From the NCBI RefSeq assembly GCF_000315915.1, contig NC_020188.1, forward strand, positions 1,009,501 through 1,073,500: a stretch of DNA of 64,000 nt, in the 5' to 3' direction. A program made the translations under genes and the position numbers. Under the pieces are notes generated by a model, which had not been told where the DNA came from, made no database searches, and saw only the letters and a program-made list of their open reading frames with translations. Of this stretch, positions 1 through 9,980 are shown in pieces. The DNA is from Henningerozyma blattae CBS 6284. Lineage: Eukaryota; Ascomycota; Saccharomycetes; Saccharomycetales; Saccharomycetaceae. Every line of letters begins with the position of its first letter. The first letter of the stretch is position 1.

Positions 1-309
1 AAAAACTATCATACATTTGAAAGATGTAATTTATATATGGTTTATTCAACAATTTTATCCATTCAATGTATGAAAACGGAGTTCATAAAAAAAGATTATA
101 TGTCATATTTTCTACAATTTCTGGAAAGCTCTACACTTCATTATGATTTAGGCAAGAAATTTGTTGATAATGAGAAGACCACCGAAACTGCAGATTTATT
201 TGGTACATTATCACATGGTAATGATTTTGCACTAGAATATAATTTTGATTTTACATTATTAAATGAAATTGATAATTTAATTGGAGGTAATGACAATCTC
301 TTACATTAG
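1..309 (+). CDS. C-terminal end of a gene cut by the window edge; possible zinc-cluster transcription factor (CHA4-like)
   Basis: The reading frame is open from base 1 and ends at the stop codon at 307-309, so about 102 codons of the C-terminus are present and the start lies outside the window. The first ATG at 37 is probably internal, because the frame continues upstream without a stop. The tail has a helical, hydrophobic first half and an acidic, Phe/Leu-rich end (around FGTLSHGNDF and FDFTLLNEID), which resembles an activation tail of a Zn2Cys6 regulator. In S. cerevisiae the ancestral neighbour of YDR124W is CHA4, with convergent orientation as seen here. The CHA4 assignment rests on that position, not on recognised residues. 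It could be another protein. Confidence 0.45.
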   Translation, partial: KNYHTFERCNLYMVYSTILSIQCMKTEFIKKDYMSYFLQFLESSTLHYDLGKKFVDNEKTTETADLFGTLSHGNDFALEYNFDFTLLNEIDNLIGGNDNLLH

Positions 310-470
310 AAAAGCATATTTTTTAAGTTATATTATTATAAGTTTCAAAAGAATATTTAAATATCCACATACCTACAAATCTGTATAAGAAATTAAATAT
401 TTTATGCGATTAAAATTGTCCAATTTGAATAAATAAAGTTATTAATTTACAATCTGCTTTCACAAAAGAT

Positions 471-1730
471 TTATGAAAACATATCTGTATTGATGTCCGG
501 CAAGCAATTCTGATTGTTACTTTGATCATCAATTATGGTCGAAAGAGTTAAAGGGCCTAGAGTTTCGAAATAGCCATTTATTACAGGATCTGTTTCCAGT
601 AACAAATCTACCAACATCGGCGTCGGTACCGTGATAGTTTCATCTGAATGTGTACTTTTAGTATCTTTAGGTGACTGATATTCTGTGGTTATAATTTGAG
701 CAATGGTGGTTGGAATTTCTTGATTCATTAGTCCTGTTTCTTCATTGATTGGAGTCTTGATTATTAAGGCACTCTTTAGTGGGGAAAATTTTTTATTTGA
801 GGCAACTAATGGTGAGACAATTAATTGGTGTCTAAGCGGCGAACCTATCTTCTGTCTTCTACTTTGTAAATTGAAATTGACATTTCTCTTAATGGGATTT
901 GTACTCGATGAAGCTATTGGAAGTATATTAGACTGAGTATCTAGCGTATGCTCTTTTACATAAGGTGCTGATAATGATTGTAGTGGCTCAGGCTTCTTTT
1001 GAAGTTGATTTATTTCGATTACTTCGATGGTATCAGGCTCGCAAGAATAATTTTTATTATATCTGTTGCAAAGTGTTCTACATATATCAAACATACTATT
1101 AAGAACATGATTCTTGGCTTTATCTCTCTTAAAAATTGAAAGAGCGTGTGTTGTTCTAATTAGTTCATCTAAAATATCTTCGTCCTGTAACATTGGTAAT
1201 ACATCGACTAGTATTGAAACCATTAACTTCAACCGATCTGGCTTTTGTAAATGATCAGGTTCCCTATGCTCTACGTCACTTGGCCACCATTCAGGCTTAG
1301 TGCTATTTCCTTTGATGTATGGAAATTTGGTTTTCTTCTTTGGTTCAATAATTTTAATCCAAATTTTTGAAATCGTTTTACATGGGACTTGTCTTAATAA
1401 TTTTAAACCGTTGTATATATAAGACTGTAGTTCTCTTTTGTTATTTAAATTTAGACTGAGATGCTTAAAATTTTGAATTTGATTTTTGGGCAATCTCCTA
1501 AATTTTGTTACGTTTTTTTCATCATTATTAACTAGATTCTGAATGGGAACTGGAAAAGTTTGCTCTAAAGGTGAGCTGATAAATATATGAGAAAAAAAAT
1601 TATCAGGAGGCTTATAAATTTGGGAGCTAGTTTTAGTGTTACTAGTTGAAACCTTTTGCTTTTTTAGAAAGAAAGCAAATTGATATCCTTGCTCACTTAA
1701 TGTTTCTAATACGTGGTTCAAGTTATTCAT
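471..1730 (-). CDS. YDR124W-like protein (DUF2841 / YDR124W-like helical bundle domain)
   Basis: 419 codons starting at the ATG at 1730. The conserved part is roughly residues 115-215: a stretch with SKIWIKIIEP, then PEWWPSDVEHREPDHLQKP followed by a leucine-rich helix. This is the signature I associate with the YDR124W-like family (PF11001). The S. cerevisiae member is about 324 residues, so this protein is longer, with a Ser/Thr/Pro-rich, probably disordered C-terminal half. Molecular function is unknown. The S. cerevisiae gene is reported as induced by mating pheromone. Here four copies of the Ste12 element lie in the 570 bases upstream, which fits the same control. No membrane segments or signal peptide are evident. 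The family call is from a remembered motif; a profile search would settle it. Confidence 0.72.
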   Translation of the reverse strand: MNNLNHVLETLSEQGYQFAFFLKKQKVSTSNTKTSSQIYKPPDNFFSHIFISSPLEQTFPVPIQNLVNNDEKNVTKFRRLPKNQIQNFKHLSLNLNNKRELQSYIYNGLKLLRQVPCKTISKIWIKIIEPKKKTKFPYIKGNSTKPEWWPSDVEHREPDHLQKPDRLKLMVSILVDVLPMLQDEDILDELIRTTHALSIFKRDKAKNHVLNSMFDICRTLCNRYNKNYSCEPDTIEVIEINQLQKKPEPLQSLSAPYVKEHTLDTQSNILPIASSSTNPIKRNVNFNLQSRRQKIGSPLRHQLIVSPLVASNKKFSPLKSALIIKTPINEETGLMNQEIPTTIAQIITTEYQSPKDTKSTHSDETITVPTPMLVDLLLETDPVINGYFETLGPLTLSTIIDDQSNNQNCLPDINTDMFS

Positions 1731-2783
1731 TTTTTGGAATACGGTTTTACTGTTTCAACAAGAGAAATAATCATATATAATTAAACATTTAAAATCAAAT
1801 GAATGACAGATAACAGTTTTATACAGGTTGTATAGACTATATATATTTTTTATATTTAAGAATGTTTATGATTCATCTCTATTTGCTGATGTACTTTTTT
1901 TTATATTTGTACTAAATGTGTTTCAAATTAGTTTGCCATGCTTAGTATCTGACGCGACAAATCTAAAACTCGCTTGCCAGCAGGAAAAATAATATAAACC
2001 GTTTTGGGAAATGATCAACTCAGAGAATGAGAATAATTGAAACAATCCTGTGTATAATTCTTCAAAATATAAGTAACTCTTTTTGGGTTGAAAAGGGTTG
2101 AATTGGTATTTTCCTTTTTAAATTATAATCAATCCAGATCTTTAGTTTTCCTTTATACCATTAGAATTTTAACTCTCAGTGCCTAGGCTTGTACATGTTA
2201 TAAGATGACTGCATCGTAGTGTTATTTTTTGAATTTTCAGGGCAAGCTTAATACAGAATAATAAATTAAAGATAATCGCATATTTACTTGTTTCAGGACT
2301 GGAAAAAGGTTTGACATCTACTAGTTGGTCTGCCAAAATATCTATGTAACTATATCTAGAAACTACCAAAGTAAGAAATTACTACATTAAAATATAATTG
2401 AAAATTAATTATTAAAGTTAAATTAAAATAAGTAAACAATATGACAATTATAAGAATTAAACAAATCCGAGATCGAAAAAAAAGCAAACGAAAGATGATT
2501 GAAAGTCAATTAAAATTAATGCAGAATATATTATATATTATATTTTATTACTAGTATTATAATTATCATAATGTTAATGGCGGTAGCGGCAGCGGCAGTG
2601 ATGATGATGTTGATGATGATGATGGTAATGATATTGATGAGGATAATATTAATTTATTAGAGTTTGGCTAAGTCACTCAAACAAAAATTTTAATGTTGAT
2701 GAAAGGAATGAAAATAAAACAAATAAAGAAAAACAAAGACAAAAATAAAAGCAAACAAAAACAAAATGCAGGAATAGGATGAT
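1731..2783. other. Intergenic: promoter of the YDR124W-like gene and 3' side of PCL6
   Basis: No convincing gene. It holds the four Ste12 sites listed separately and an impure GAT/GGC trinucleotide tract at about 2579-2645. On the plus strand this tract would read as a Gly/Ser then Asp-rich tail of 34 codons without a start codon. The rest is AT-rich. Confidence 0.7.
1751..2295. promoter_or_regulatory. Cluster of four pheromone response elements (Ste12 sites)
   Basis: Perfect copies of TGAAACA lie at 1751-1757 (minus), 1919-1925 (minus), 2038-2044 (plus) and 2289-2295 (minus), all upstream of the YDR124W-like gene that starts at 1730. With local base composition about 0.1-0.2 copies would be expected in this span on both strands. 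Ste12 binds this heptamer, and multiple copies within about 500 bp are typical of pheromone-induced genes. Binding itself is inferred. Confidence 0.65.
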
Positions 2784-3198
2784 CTATGTTGAATTTGATG
2801 TATTTTTCCAAAATCTATATAACAAATCTGCATATCTTTGTAATTCATTAACAGATATTAATAGTTTGAAATCACACAATAGTAGAAATTGCAATTCCAA
2901 GTGATTCAGTTCTTGCAATGTTATACCTCCGACTTTTGCATACCTTGCATTGCTATAAAAGTAATCGCTAAAAAATTTAGTAGCTACGGTTACACCTGCA
3001 ATGATAAGTCTATGAATATTATAGGAGTCCATTACGAATACTTGAGAATTGGGTGATAAGGCATTTGAATCAGAGGGGATTCGAGCGGCAGGGGAATTAT
3101 TTTGTGAGTTGATGTTTTTAAAATTTTCATGTAGATGTTCATCTTGTGGTGAGTTTGAAGATTTATTGTCATTATTGGGATTGCGATGATAGTTAACT

Positions 3199-3233
<35 letters not shown>

Positions 3234-4769
3234 TGGTGAATGAGTGAAGTCATTAAATTTGTCATTATTTTCATTATTTGTTGTTTCAACATCGTTGCTA
3301 GAAATAGTATTACATCTTTTAGAAATTCTATCAAAATAAACTAACAATGATAAAAATACATCGTTTGAAATTGGACAATATTTCTGAATTCTTTGAAAAT
3401 ATTGAAATAAAGTAATTTGTGGAATATGCTTACCGCGAAAACTTAAGATGGAACTTAAATAATTCGGTACTTCACCATTGTTAGTAGTTAAATTTTGAGG
3501 GGGTGTATTAACATTTGTTAATGCATCAGGCTGTATGCCAGCTAAGCAATCATTTGATTTGATAATTTTATTTAATAAGGCAGTTAACATTTCTAATAAT
3601 TTAGTAGTTGGAAATTCAGCAATATTCAATGAGCTTGGAGGAACTGAATAACTATCTAATCGAGTGGGTGAATGGTGTGGAGTTAAATCAGTATGTAAAT
3701 TTGTTTGAGGGGTTACTGTTGTGTTTCGAGAAGAATTAGTTTCTAGTGCGTTATCGGTTACGGTATGAGGATTTGTATTGGCTGAAGAACTTAATGTTTC
3801 ATATTGTAAGTTTGAATTGCATTTTGATTTTGGATGAATAAAGGCAATTCCTTTTTTCGTGGTTGTAATAGTTGATTCTGTGGGAGTCTGTAAATCTTCA
3901 GGTGGTGTTTGATTTGATCGTATTAATAAATTCTGATCACCTGGTGCCTCAGTATAATTACTTGTAATTAAGACAGAAGCTGATGAATCATCACTTGATA
4001 CAGAGGTCATTCGATCAACACTATTGTCAGTATCATCTTCATCTACTACTAAATCTCTCGTTATAATTCGCGATACGTAATTCATGTTTGTGCCTGTTGT
4101 CGTCGTTATTGTTGAAAGTGTACTATCTTTATTATCATCTTCATCTTCATCTTCGATCTCATCTTCATCTTCGTCTTCATCTTCGTTCTCACCTTCATCA
4201 TTATTTGTACCAGCAATTATTGAATTTTTGGCACCCTTATTGTCTGTATTTCTTGCACCATTTAATGGGGAATTCTCAGCTTGAGAGCTCTCTCTTGAGC
4301 CTGTAGTAATTAAAGTTAGATGAACGTTTGATCTATCTGTATAGCCTGCATCATCTGTATCATCTGAATCCATTTGTGTAGCATCTTCATCTTCATATTG
4401 GAAAGTTACAGATGAAGTTCTTTGAGGTTTGGGTTTTTGATGGTTATATGATTCTGTACTTATTGGCTCGCTTGATGTCGTATCTGTTGATATTGTAGTT
4501 GTATCTGATACAGATGCAGCAGAGGGCATTCTAGGGGTAAGGTTTCTTAACTCCATTGAATCTTGATTTGTAGAACTATTATGGTTATCGCAATCAACGT
4601 TATTATTATTGGTATCGTCCACCAGTTGATTTGTATTATGCAAAATATTTGGGATTAAACAATCAGAATTATTTGTTGAAGTATTACGACTTTGGTTGTC
4701 CGATGAGTGTTTTTTCTTTTTATTATGGTGTGCCCAAAGGGATAAATCTATTGAGTTTGTTGTTGCCAT
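2784..4769 (-). CDS. PCL6: Pho80-like cyclin partner of Pho85 kinase (PCL6/PCL7 family)
   Basis: 661 codons. Pcl6/Pcl7 cyclins bind the Pho85 kinase and control glycogen metabolism. The cyclin fold is in the C-terminal 40%: a first helix near residues 390-410, YFQRIQKYCPISNDVFLSLL near 453-472, then DSYNIHRLIIAGVTVATKFF at about 580-600 and ELNHLELQFLLLCDF before a C-terminal YADLLYRFW. The long N-terminus is disordered and Ser/Thr/Asn-rich, with an acidic Glu/Asp run at about 190-212. A poly-Asn tract and low-complexity insert (about 490-575) interrupt the cyclin fold. The protein is much longer than S. cerevisiae Pcl6 (about 420) or Pcl7 (about 285). The neighbours PET117, MMF1/HMF1 and FCY2 match the PCL6 locus (YER059W) rather than PCL7. 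Confidence 0.88.
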
Positions 4770-5913
4770 TTATAAAAACAGTAGTTAAAAGAAAAAGTAA
4801 AACAAAAGCGAAGTTGATATGGGAAATTAATTTATTATTACACTTTTAATATGTTTTGCTTTCTTATTATATGGTATTGATTGTCCGAAATTGATGTCTT
4901 TGATTAGTAATTTGTGTATAATAAAAGTCCACCGAAGGGAGCTAAAATAGGAGTGAAGTTAGGGAATGCTAATGGTAAAGATATGACTAGTTCTACTCGT
5001 TAGCACTTGGATATTCGTTGTGTAAAAGATTAGTTGGGTCCTTCTATGTTCTTTTTATTTTTTAAAATATATATATATATATCTAAAAACAATGGAAATC
5101 CTAACGAATTCTTGACAGCGAAATAGGTAACTATGGAAGTTAAGATCTCAGTAAAACTTAGCAAAAAACAAAAATAATCAGCTGGATGGAAAATTGTGGT
5201 ATATGCTGAAATAGACACTATGACTGGTATATATATATATCTTCTTAATAGAATGTATATAAGTAAAACGTAGTAATTTGTTCTATCACAAATGAAAAAA
5301 AACAAAATTTAAGGGTTCTTAATCAATATTTATTTAAAAAAAATTGGGGCCAAATTAAATTATTATTAAAAAAAAAAAAAAGATAATGAAATTAAATTGA
5401 GTGAAATGAATACCACTATATAAGAGTGTGCTGAGTTATATGGATATGGTGGATAATGTAATATTAATTTAGTGTTAATTTAAACATATCAATTTTAAAA
5501 ATGAAATCTTTCTTTAACTATTCATAAAATAATGTCCTTTATTAAAAAACGAAAATAATATTATCTCCTTTTCTAATTTAAAAAATTAAATTTTACTTCA
5601 AATTTTAAATTTGAGCTTGCCATAATTTTTGGACATTTCTTTCCACCCCTTCCCGAGACTAAAGAAAAAGACCTAAATAGTAAGGAGTGAAACCCTTATC
5701 ACGTGTGTGCGGAGTTATATATGCGAGAATGTCAAATAAATGATAATAAGTAAATGAAATAAAACCAAAACAAAAAAAATAAAAAAATAAAAATGGTTCA
5801 AGGGCCATGGAATATGAGGTAATGATATGTACAAGGTATATTAATAATTGACGATATAAAATGGTAACAATAATTTCTTTCTTTCCAATTTTTTTCACAC
5901 GCCAAACTTTAAA
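4770..5913. other. Intergenic: PCL6 promoter and PET117 3' region
   Basis: About 1.1 kb, AT-rich, with a poly-A run near 5370, short AT dinucleotide tracts and a CACGTG E-box at 5700-5705. The open frames here are short and low-complexity, and I do not support them as genes. Confidence 0.6.
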
Positions 5914-6270
5914 CTAAGTAGACGGTGAAGACCTCTCTATAACTTCTCCATCTTTTGTAACTACTTCTCCAGAAAGCGGCTGTAGTTCAGTATATTGTCG
6001 TGTCAAATCTTGTTGCATTTGGTATTCTTGCGCGTTTGTCTGTCTTTTAGAAAGCGGCACAGCATTCATAAGGGGTTTCTTTGGGGAGCCTGTTGATGCC
6101 AACTCTTTTTCTTGCTTTTCCTTCTCTTTTTCAGCTAATCTCTTGGCATCTTTAATCGGACCCTGATGCAAAGTTTCTTGTTCTAATCCTTGAATGAAGT
6201 GGACAGCGCCTACTGTGGTTATTGTAAAGAGACATGATAGTCCGAAAGTGATTTTACTTGCTCTTGACAT
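5914..6270 (-). CDS. PET117: Pet117, mitochondrial cytochrome c oxidase assembly factor
   Basis: 118 codons with the ATG at 6270 (S. cerevisiae about 107). Pet117 sits in the mitochondrial inner membrane facing the matrix. It works in maturation of cytochrome c oxidase, coupling heme a synthesis (Cox15) to assembly. The sequence shows the family layout: MSRASKITFGLSCLFTITTVG as an N-terminal signal-anchor, then HFIQGLEQETLHQGPIKDAKR, then a highly charged Lys/Glu helix. The C-terminal 50 residues are less conserved. It is divergent from MMF1 across about 380 bases, as YER058W is from YER057C in S. cerevisiae. Position and motif agree, so the call is firm. Confidence 0.9.
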   Translation of the reverse strand: MSRASKITFGLSCLFTITTVGAVHFIQGLEQETLHQGPIKDAKRLAEKEKEKQEKELASTGSPKKPLMNAVPLSKRQTNAQEYQMQQDLTRQYTELQPLSGEVVTKDGEVIERSSPST

Positions 6271-6652
6271 GATTGTAAGTTAAATTTAATATATGCTAAG
6301 TGTTTAAATATGGCTATTGATTATTACTATTCAATGCCTTTTGATAAAAAAGGGATAGTAAAATGTGTATCACTGTTACTTTTTTTAACAAAAAGAAGAC
6401 AAACCAAGTAAAAAAACGGATAGGAATTGTAACTCCGGAGGTTGAAATTAACCCTGTGGTATCATTAAAATAGAAAAAAAAATGCCCTTCAACGTGGATT
6501 GGCATTTTCGAGGGAAAAATAAAATGATTAATATTAAATACAAGAAGAATAGAAAGATTCATCAATTTTATTTTTAAACTTAACTAGAATCTTGTTTGTT
6601 AAATAACACTGCTAACCAAATTACTACTTTATCAGAAAAATACAGAAAAAAA
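6271..6652. other. Divergent promoter between PET117 and MMF1
   Basis: About 380 bases shared by two divergently transcribed mitochondrial genes. It is AT-rich and I see no specific site I would name. The plus-strand frame beginning at 6596 uses TTG and is taken as 5' UTR. Confidence 0.6.
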
Positions 6653-7126
6653 ATGTCCATGTTTGTAAGATCCTCCGCCAGATCAGTCAGCTGCGTTGCC
6701 CCAATTAGTAAAAGATTCTTGTCCAGTGGGCTAACTCCAGTAGCAACTAAAAATGCTCCACCAGCAGCTGCATCTTACTCTCAAGCTTTGAAAGTCAACA
6801 CTCAATTCAACGAATTATTGTATGTTTCTGGCCAAATTCCATTCACACCAGACAACAAGCCAGTGGAAGGTAGTATTTCTGATAAAGCTGAACAAGTCTT
6901 TCAAAATGTCGAGAATATTTTGAAGAGCGGCAATTCTTCCTTAAACGAAGTCGTTAAAGTCAACGTTTTTTTGAAGGACATCGACAATTTTGCTGAATTC
7001 AACAAAGTTTATGCTAAATACTTTACCGTCCACAAACCTGCAAGATCGTGTGTCGCTGTTGCTGCTTTGCCATTGAATGTTGATTTGGAAATGGAAGTTA
7101 TTGCTGCTGTCAAGAAAGAAAACTAA
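6653..7126 (+). CDS. MMF1: Mitochondrial RidA-family enamine/imine deaminase (MMF1/HMF1)
   Basis: 157 codons from the first ATG at 6653, which follows a run of seven A. The open frame upstream has no ATG. The family (YjgF/YER057c/UK114, RidA) hydrolyses reactive 2-aminoacrylate and related imines. In yeast the mitochondrial member Mmf1 protects branched-chain amino acid synthesis and mtDNA. The first 30 residues (VRSSARSV, SKRFLSS) look like a mitochondrial presequence. The core contains APPAAASYSQA, VSGQIPFTPDNKPV and KPARSCVAVAALPLNVDLEMEVIA, with the conserved catalytic Arg at about residue 131. By position it equals the HMF1 locus (YER057C), but the presequence makes it Mmf1-like. One gene may serve both compartments if a second start at 6659 or internal initiation is used. 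Confidence 0.9.
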   Translation: MSMFVRSSARSVSCVAPISKRFLSSGLTPVATKNAPPAAASYSQALKVNTQFNELLYVSGQIPFTPDNKPVEGSISDKAEQVFQNVENILKSGNSSLNEVVKVNVFLKDIDNFAEFNKVYAKYFTVHKPARSCVAVAALPLNVDLEMEVIAAVKKEN

Positions 7127-8318
7127 TTGCTACCAACAAAATATCTCTCACGCGTCATTATATTTTAATTATGTAGATAAGTAATGCTACCGTAAACAGA
7201 TTCAGCTATATAAAATTTAGAATGTCCCCTATGACGAATGGATAAATAAATTATAAAACTATAAGAATAGATGCTAATTAAAAAAAATAAGACCCTAGTG
7301 TCACTACGACTAGAGTCCGAGTCTTAACTAAATGGAAAAAACAATTTGATTGAAATTATCATCTCCTACTATAAAATTAAGACCCTATTCACCCTATTGA
7401 AAAATATAATTTTTCATGCCTCTTATTTACTCTAATCAAACTTAACCTGACTCGTAGTTTTCACACACAAAAGTCTGTAGACTTAAAGAAAACAAATGCT
7501 TTTGCCATGAACTTTCTAGCCACATTGTACCCTAAAACCCTAGCTGATATCACATGAAGCCCTAGGTCTTGTTCTCTCTCTATCTCTACTATTTCCAAAT
7601 TAGGAAAGACATTCTGATGAAATCTACTTTGGCCATCGCATTTTTTCCTGTTCAGGCAGTTCTCTGGCACGCCGGAAAATCTGCCCAGACTGACTCGAGG
7701 CGCCACGGCATTTCTTTGCCAGGTACAAGGCGGGGCTCTCGTTTCTTGTTTCATACCTAAAGCGTGACCTTCTTGTGCGGCTGTATCTGAGCAAACCCTC
7801 AAATGCTGACAAAAGAAATGTTACTATTGAACATTGGGCTATGCTATTATTCTTGGAAGACCTATTTTTTTCACTCCTTTTTGGGTAATGTAGACTCGTT
7901 ACTGCGCCATTGCTCTGGAAGCTTGGTAAAAAAGTTTTTTTTTTCATATGCTAATAATAACTGATATAAAAAAAAAAAAAAAATTAAGAGTCTGCAAATA
8001 TACTTCCAATTTTAATTATGAGTATTAATATCCATTGATTGGTTAAGACACCTTCAGAACTCATCGCAAATTATATTGTTTAGAATCTATATAAGTAACT
8101 TAAAGTTGCATCTTTTACAAGGCTATACCAATTACCAATGAAAACCGGTGGTGTCTTTTCTTGTTCTTTGTTATATACATTTATATATATATATATATAT
8201 TGATTTTTTCTCTCAAGAGAATCATCCTCTTTACACATAACCATCCCGCTCTCATGATATTCAAAAATCAGTTTTTGGTAAGAAACGCTCATCAGAAATT
8301 GATACAACTTCAAATGAT
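7127..8318. other. Intergenic: MMF1 3' region and FCY2 promoter
   Basis: About 1.2 kb. The ribosomal gene RPL34 that sits here in S. cerevisiae is not present. The part from about 7560 to 7770 is richer in GC than its surroundings and carries overlapping open frames on both strands, none with recognisable similarity. A run of 15 or so A and an AT dinucleotide tract (about 8181-8200) lie nearer FCY2. A two-codon ATG-ATA-TGA at 8314-8322 overlaps the FCY2 start. Confidence 0.55.
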
Positions 8319-9980
8319 ATGATCAACTATGAAAGTTCCAGAGATTTAATGGGTCTTAATAATGAAGGCAAATCCGTTCATGATCATCATGATCGTACTG
8401 AAATGCAAATCCTTACTAATAACACTTCCAGTGACTTGATTGACGATGATATTGATTTAGAGAAAAAAAATGAAATAACATCTACATATTCATTAGATGA
8501 CGAATATAACGACAACAAATATATTGTGGAATCTTCATCTGAAATAAAACTAGGTTGGTTTACCAGGTTTATCACAGCATTGGATGCAGAAGCAAAAGGT
8601 ATTGAACCAATTACTGATGAAGAAAAAACTGATGACTCTGTTATCAATGCTGCCTCCATGTGGTTTTCTGCTAATATGGTTATTGCAGGTTATGCCTTGG
8701 GTGTCTTGGGTCCAATGGTTTTCGGTTTGAATTTTGGGACTTCTGTTTTAGTTATCATCTTCTTTAATATCTTGGGTTTATTATCAGTGGCTTTTTTTTC
8801 TGTATTTGGTGCAGAATTTGGTTTAAGACAAATGATTCTATCTCGTTTCTTAATTGGTAATGTCACTTCAAGAATCTTTGCTGTTATTAACGTTGTCGCA
8901 TGCATTGGTTGGTGTGTGGTTAATACTGTTGCATCTGCTCAATTGTTACATATCGTTAACCCTGGTCCACATGCTTGCCCTCCCTGGGCAGGTTGTTTAT
9001 TAATTATTAGTTTAACTTTATGCATTTCATTTTTCGGGTACAAAATTATTCATGCTTATGAAAAATGGTCATGGGTACCAAACTTTGTCGTTTTCTTAGT
9101 TATTATTGCTAGATTGAAGATTGCAGGAACTTTCACTAATGGTGAATGGACCTCCGGGCCTACTACTGCAGGTGCTGTCTTATCGTTTGGTTCTTCAGTT
9201 TTCGGATTCGCTGCTGGTTATACCACTTTTGCTGCAGATTATACTGTTTACATGCCAAGAACTACCAACAAATACCAAATTTTCTTCTATTTGGTTGCTG
9301 GTTTATCTTTCCCATTATTTTTTTGTATGATCTTGGGTGCAGCAAGTGCCATGGGTACAAAGACTAATGAGAATTGGTTACAAATGTACCGTGATCATTC
9401 TGTTGGTGGGTTAGTCTCTGCTATCTTAGTTGACAATTCATTACATGGGTTTGGTTCCTTCTGTTGTGTTTTATTGGCTCTTTCTACTGTTTCTAATAAT
9501 ATTCCAAATATGTATACCATTGGTCTTTCCGTACAAGCTATTTGGGAACCATTAGCAAAAGTCCCTAGAGTCGTATGGACCGTTCTTGGTAGTGGTATTT
9601 CCATCGGTATTTCCATTCCAGCTTATTATTCTTTCGATAGTGTCATGACTTCCTTTATGGATTCCATTGGTTACTATTTATCCATTTATATTGCAATTGC
9701 CTTATCCGAACATTTCATATACAGACGTGGTTTCAAAGGTTATAACATTGAAGATTGGAATAATTCTAAAAAATTACCAATCGGTATTGCAGGAACTGTT
9801 GCCTTAATTGTTGGTGCCTTTGGTGTAGCTTTGGGAATGTGTCAAAGTTATTGGAAGGGTGAGATTGGTAGATTGATTGGTAACAATGGTGGTGATATTG
9901 GGTTCGAATTAGGGGCCGGTTGGGCTTTCGTTGCTTACAACATTGTTAGACCAATAGAAATCAAATATTATGGCCGTTAA
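8319..9980 (+). CDS. FCY2: Purine-cytosine permease Fcy2
   Basis: 553 codons (S. cerevisiae 533). It is a plasma-membrane proton symporter of the NCS1 family, importing cytosine, adenine, guanine and hypoxanthine. The N-terminal about 80 residues are cytosolic, acidic and variable, ending in EEKTDDSVINAASMWFSANM. This leads into 12 predicted membrane segments, starting with the GYALGVLGPMVFGLNFG segment. Further family stretches are FGAEFGLRQMILSR, SWVPNFVVFLVIIA and NNIPNMYTIGLSVQAIW, with GWAFVAYNIVRPIEIKYYGR at the C-terminus. The position after MMF1/HMF1 matches YER056C. No duplicate FCY2-like gene (FCY21/22) is seen in the window. The start codon at 8319 overlaps the stop of a minimal upstream ATG frame. 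Confidence 0.95.
   Translation: MINYESSRDLMGLNNEGKSVHDHHDRTEMQILTNNTSSDLIDDDIDLEKKNEITSTYSLDDEYNDNKYIVESSSEIKLGWFTRFITALDAEAKGIEPITDEEKTDDSVINAASMWFSANMVIAGYALGVLGPMVFGLNFGTSVLVIIFFNILGLLSVAFFSVFGAEFGLRQMILSRFLIGNVTSRIFAVINVVACIGWCVVNTVASAQLLHIVNPGPHACPPWAGCLLIISLTLCISFFGYKIIHAYEKWSWVPNFVVFLVIIARLKIAGTFTNGEWTSGPTTAGAVLSFGSSVFGFAAGYTTFAADYTVYMPRTTNKYQIFFYLVAGLSFPLFFCMILGAASAMGTKTNENWLQMYRDHSVGGLVSAILVDNSLHGFGSFCCVLLALSTVSNNIPNMYTIGLSVQAIWEPLAKVPRVVWTVLGSGISIGISIPAYYSFDSVMTSFMDSIGYYLSIYIAIALSEHFIYRRGFKGYNIEDWNNSKKLPIGIAGTVALIVGAFGVALGMCQSYWKGEIGRLIGNNGGDIGFELGAGWAFVAYNIVRPIEIKYYGR

Noticed and set aside
2555..2671. Gly/Ser then Asp-rich tail on the plus strand that looks like a protein C-terminus
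   Set aside because: Only 34 codons without a start, arising from an impure GAT/GGC trinucleotide tract; no upstream exon is visible.
7461..7947. Overlapping open frames of about 110 codons upstream of FCY2 on the minus strand
   Set aside because: They overlap in different frames, have no recognisable similarity and sit in the FCY2 promoter; RPL34, which is located here in S. cerevisiae, was looked for and is not encoded.
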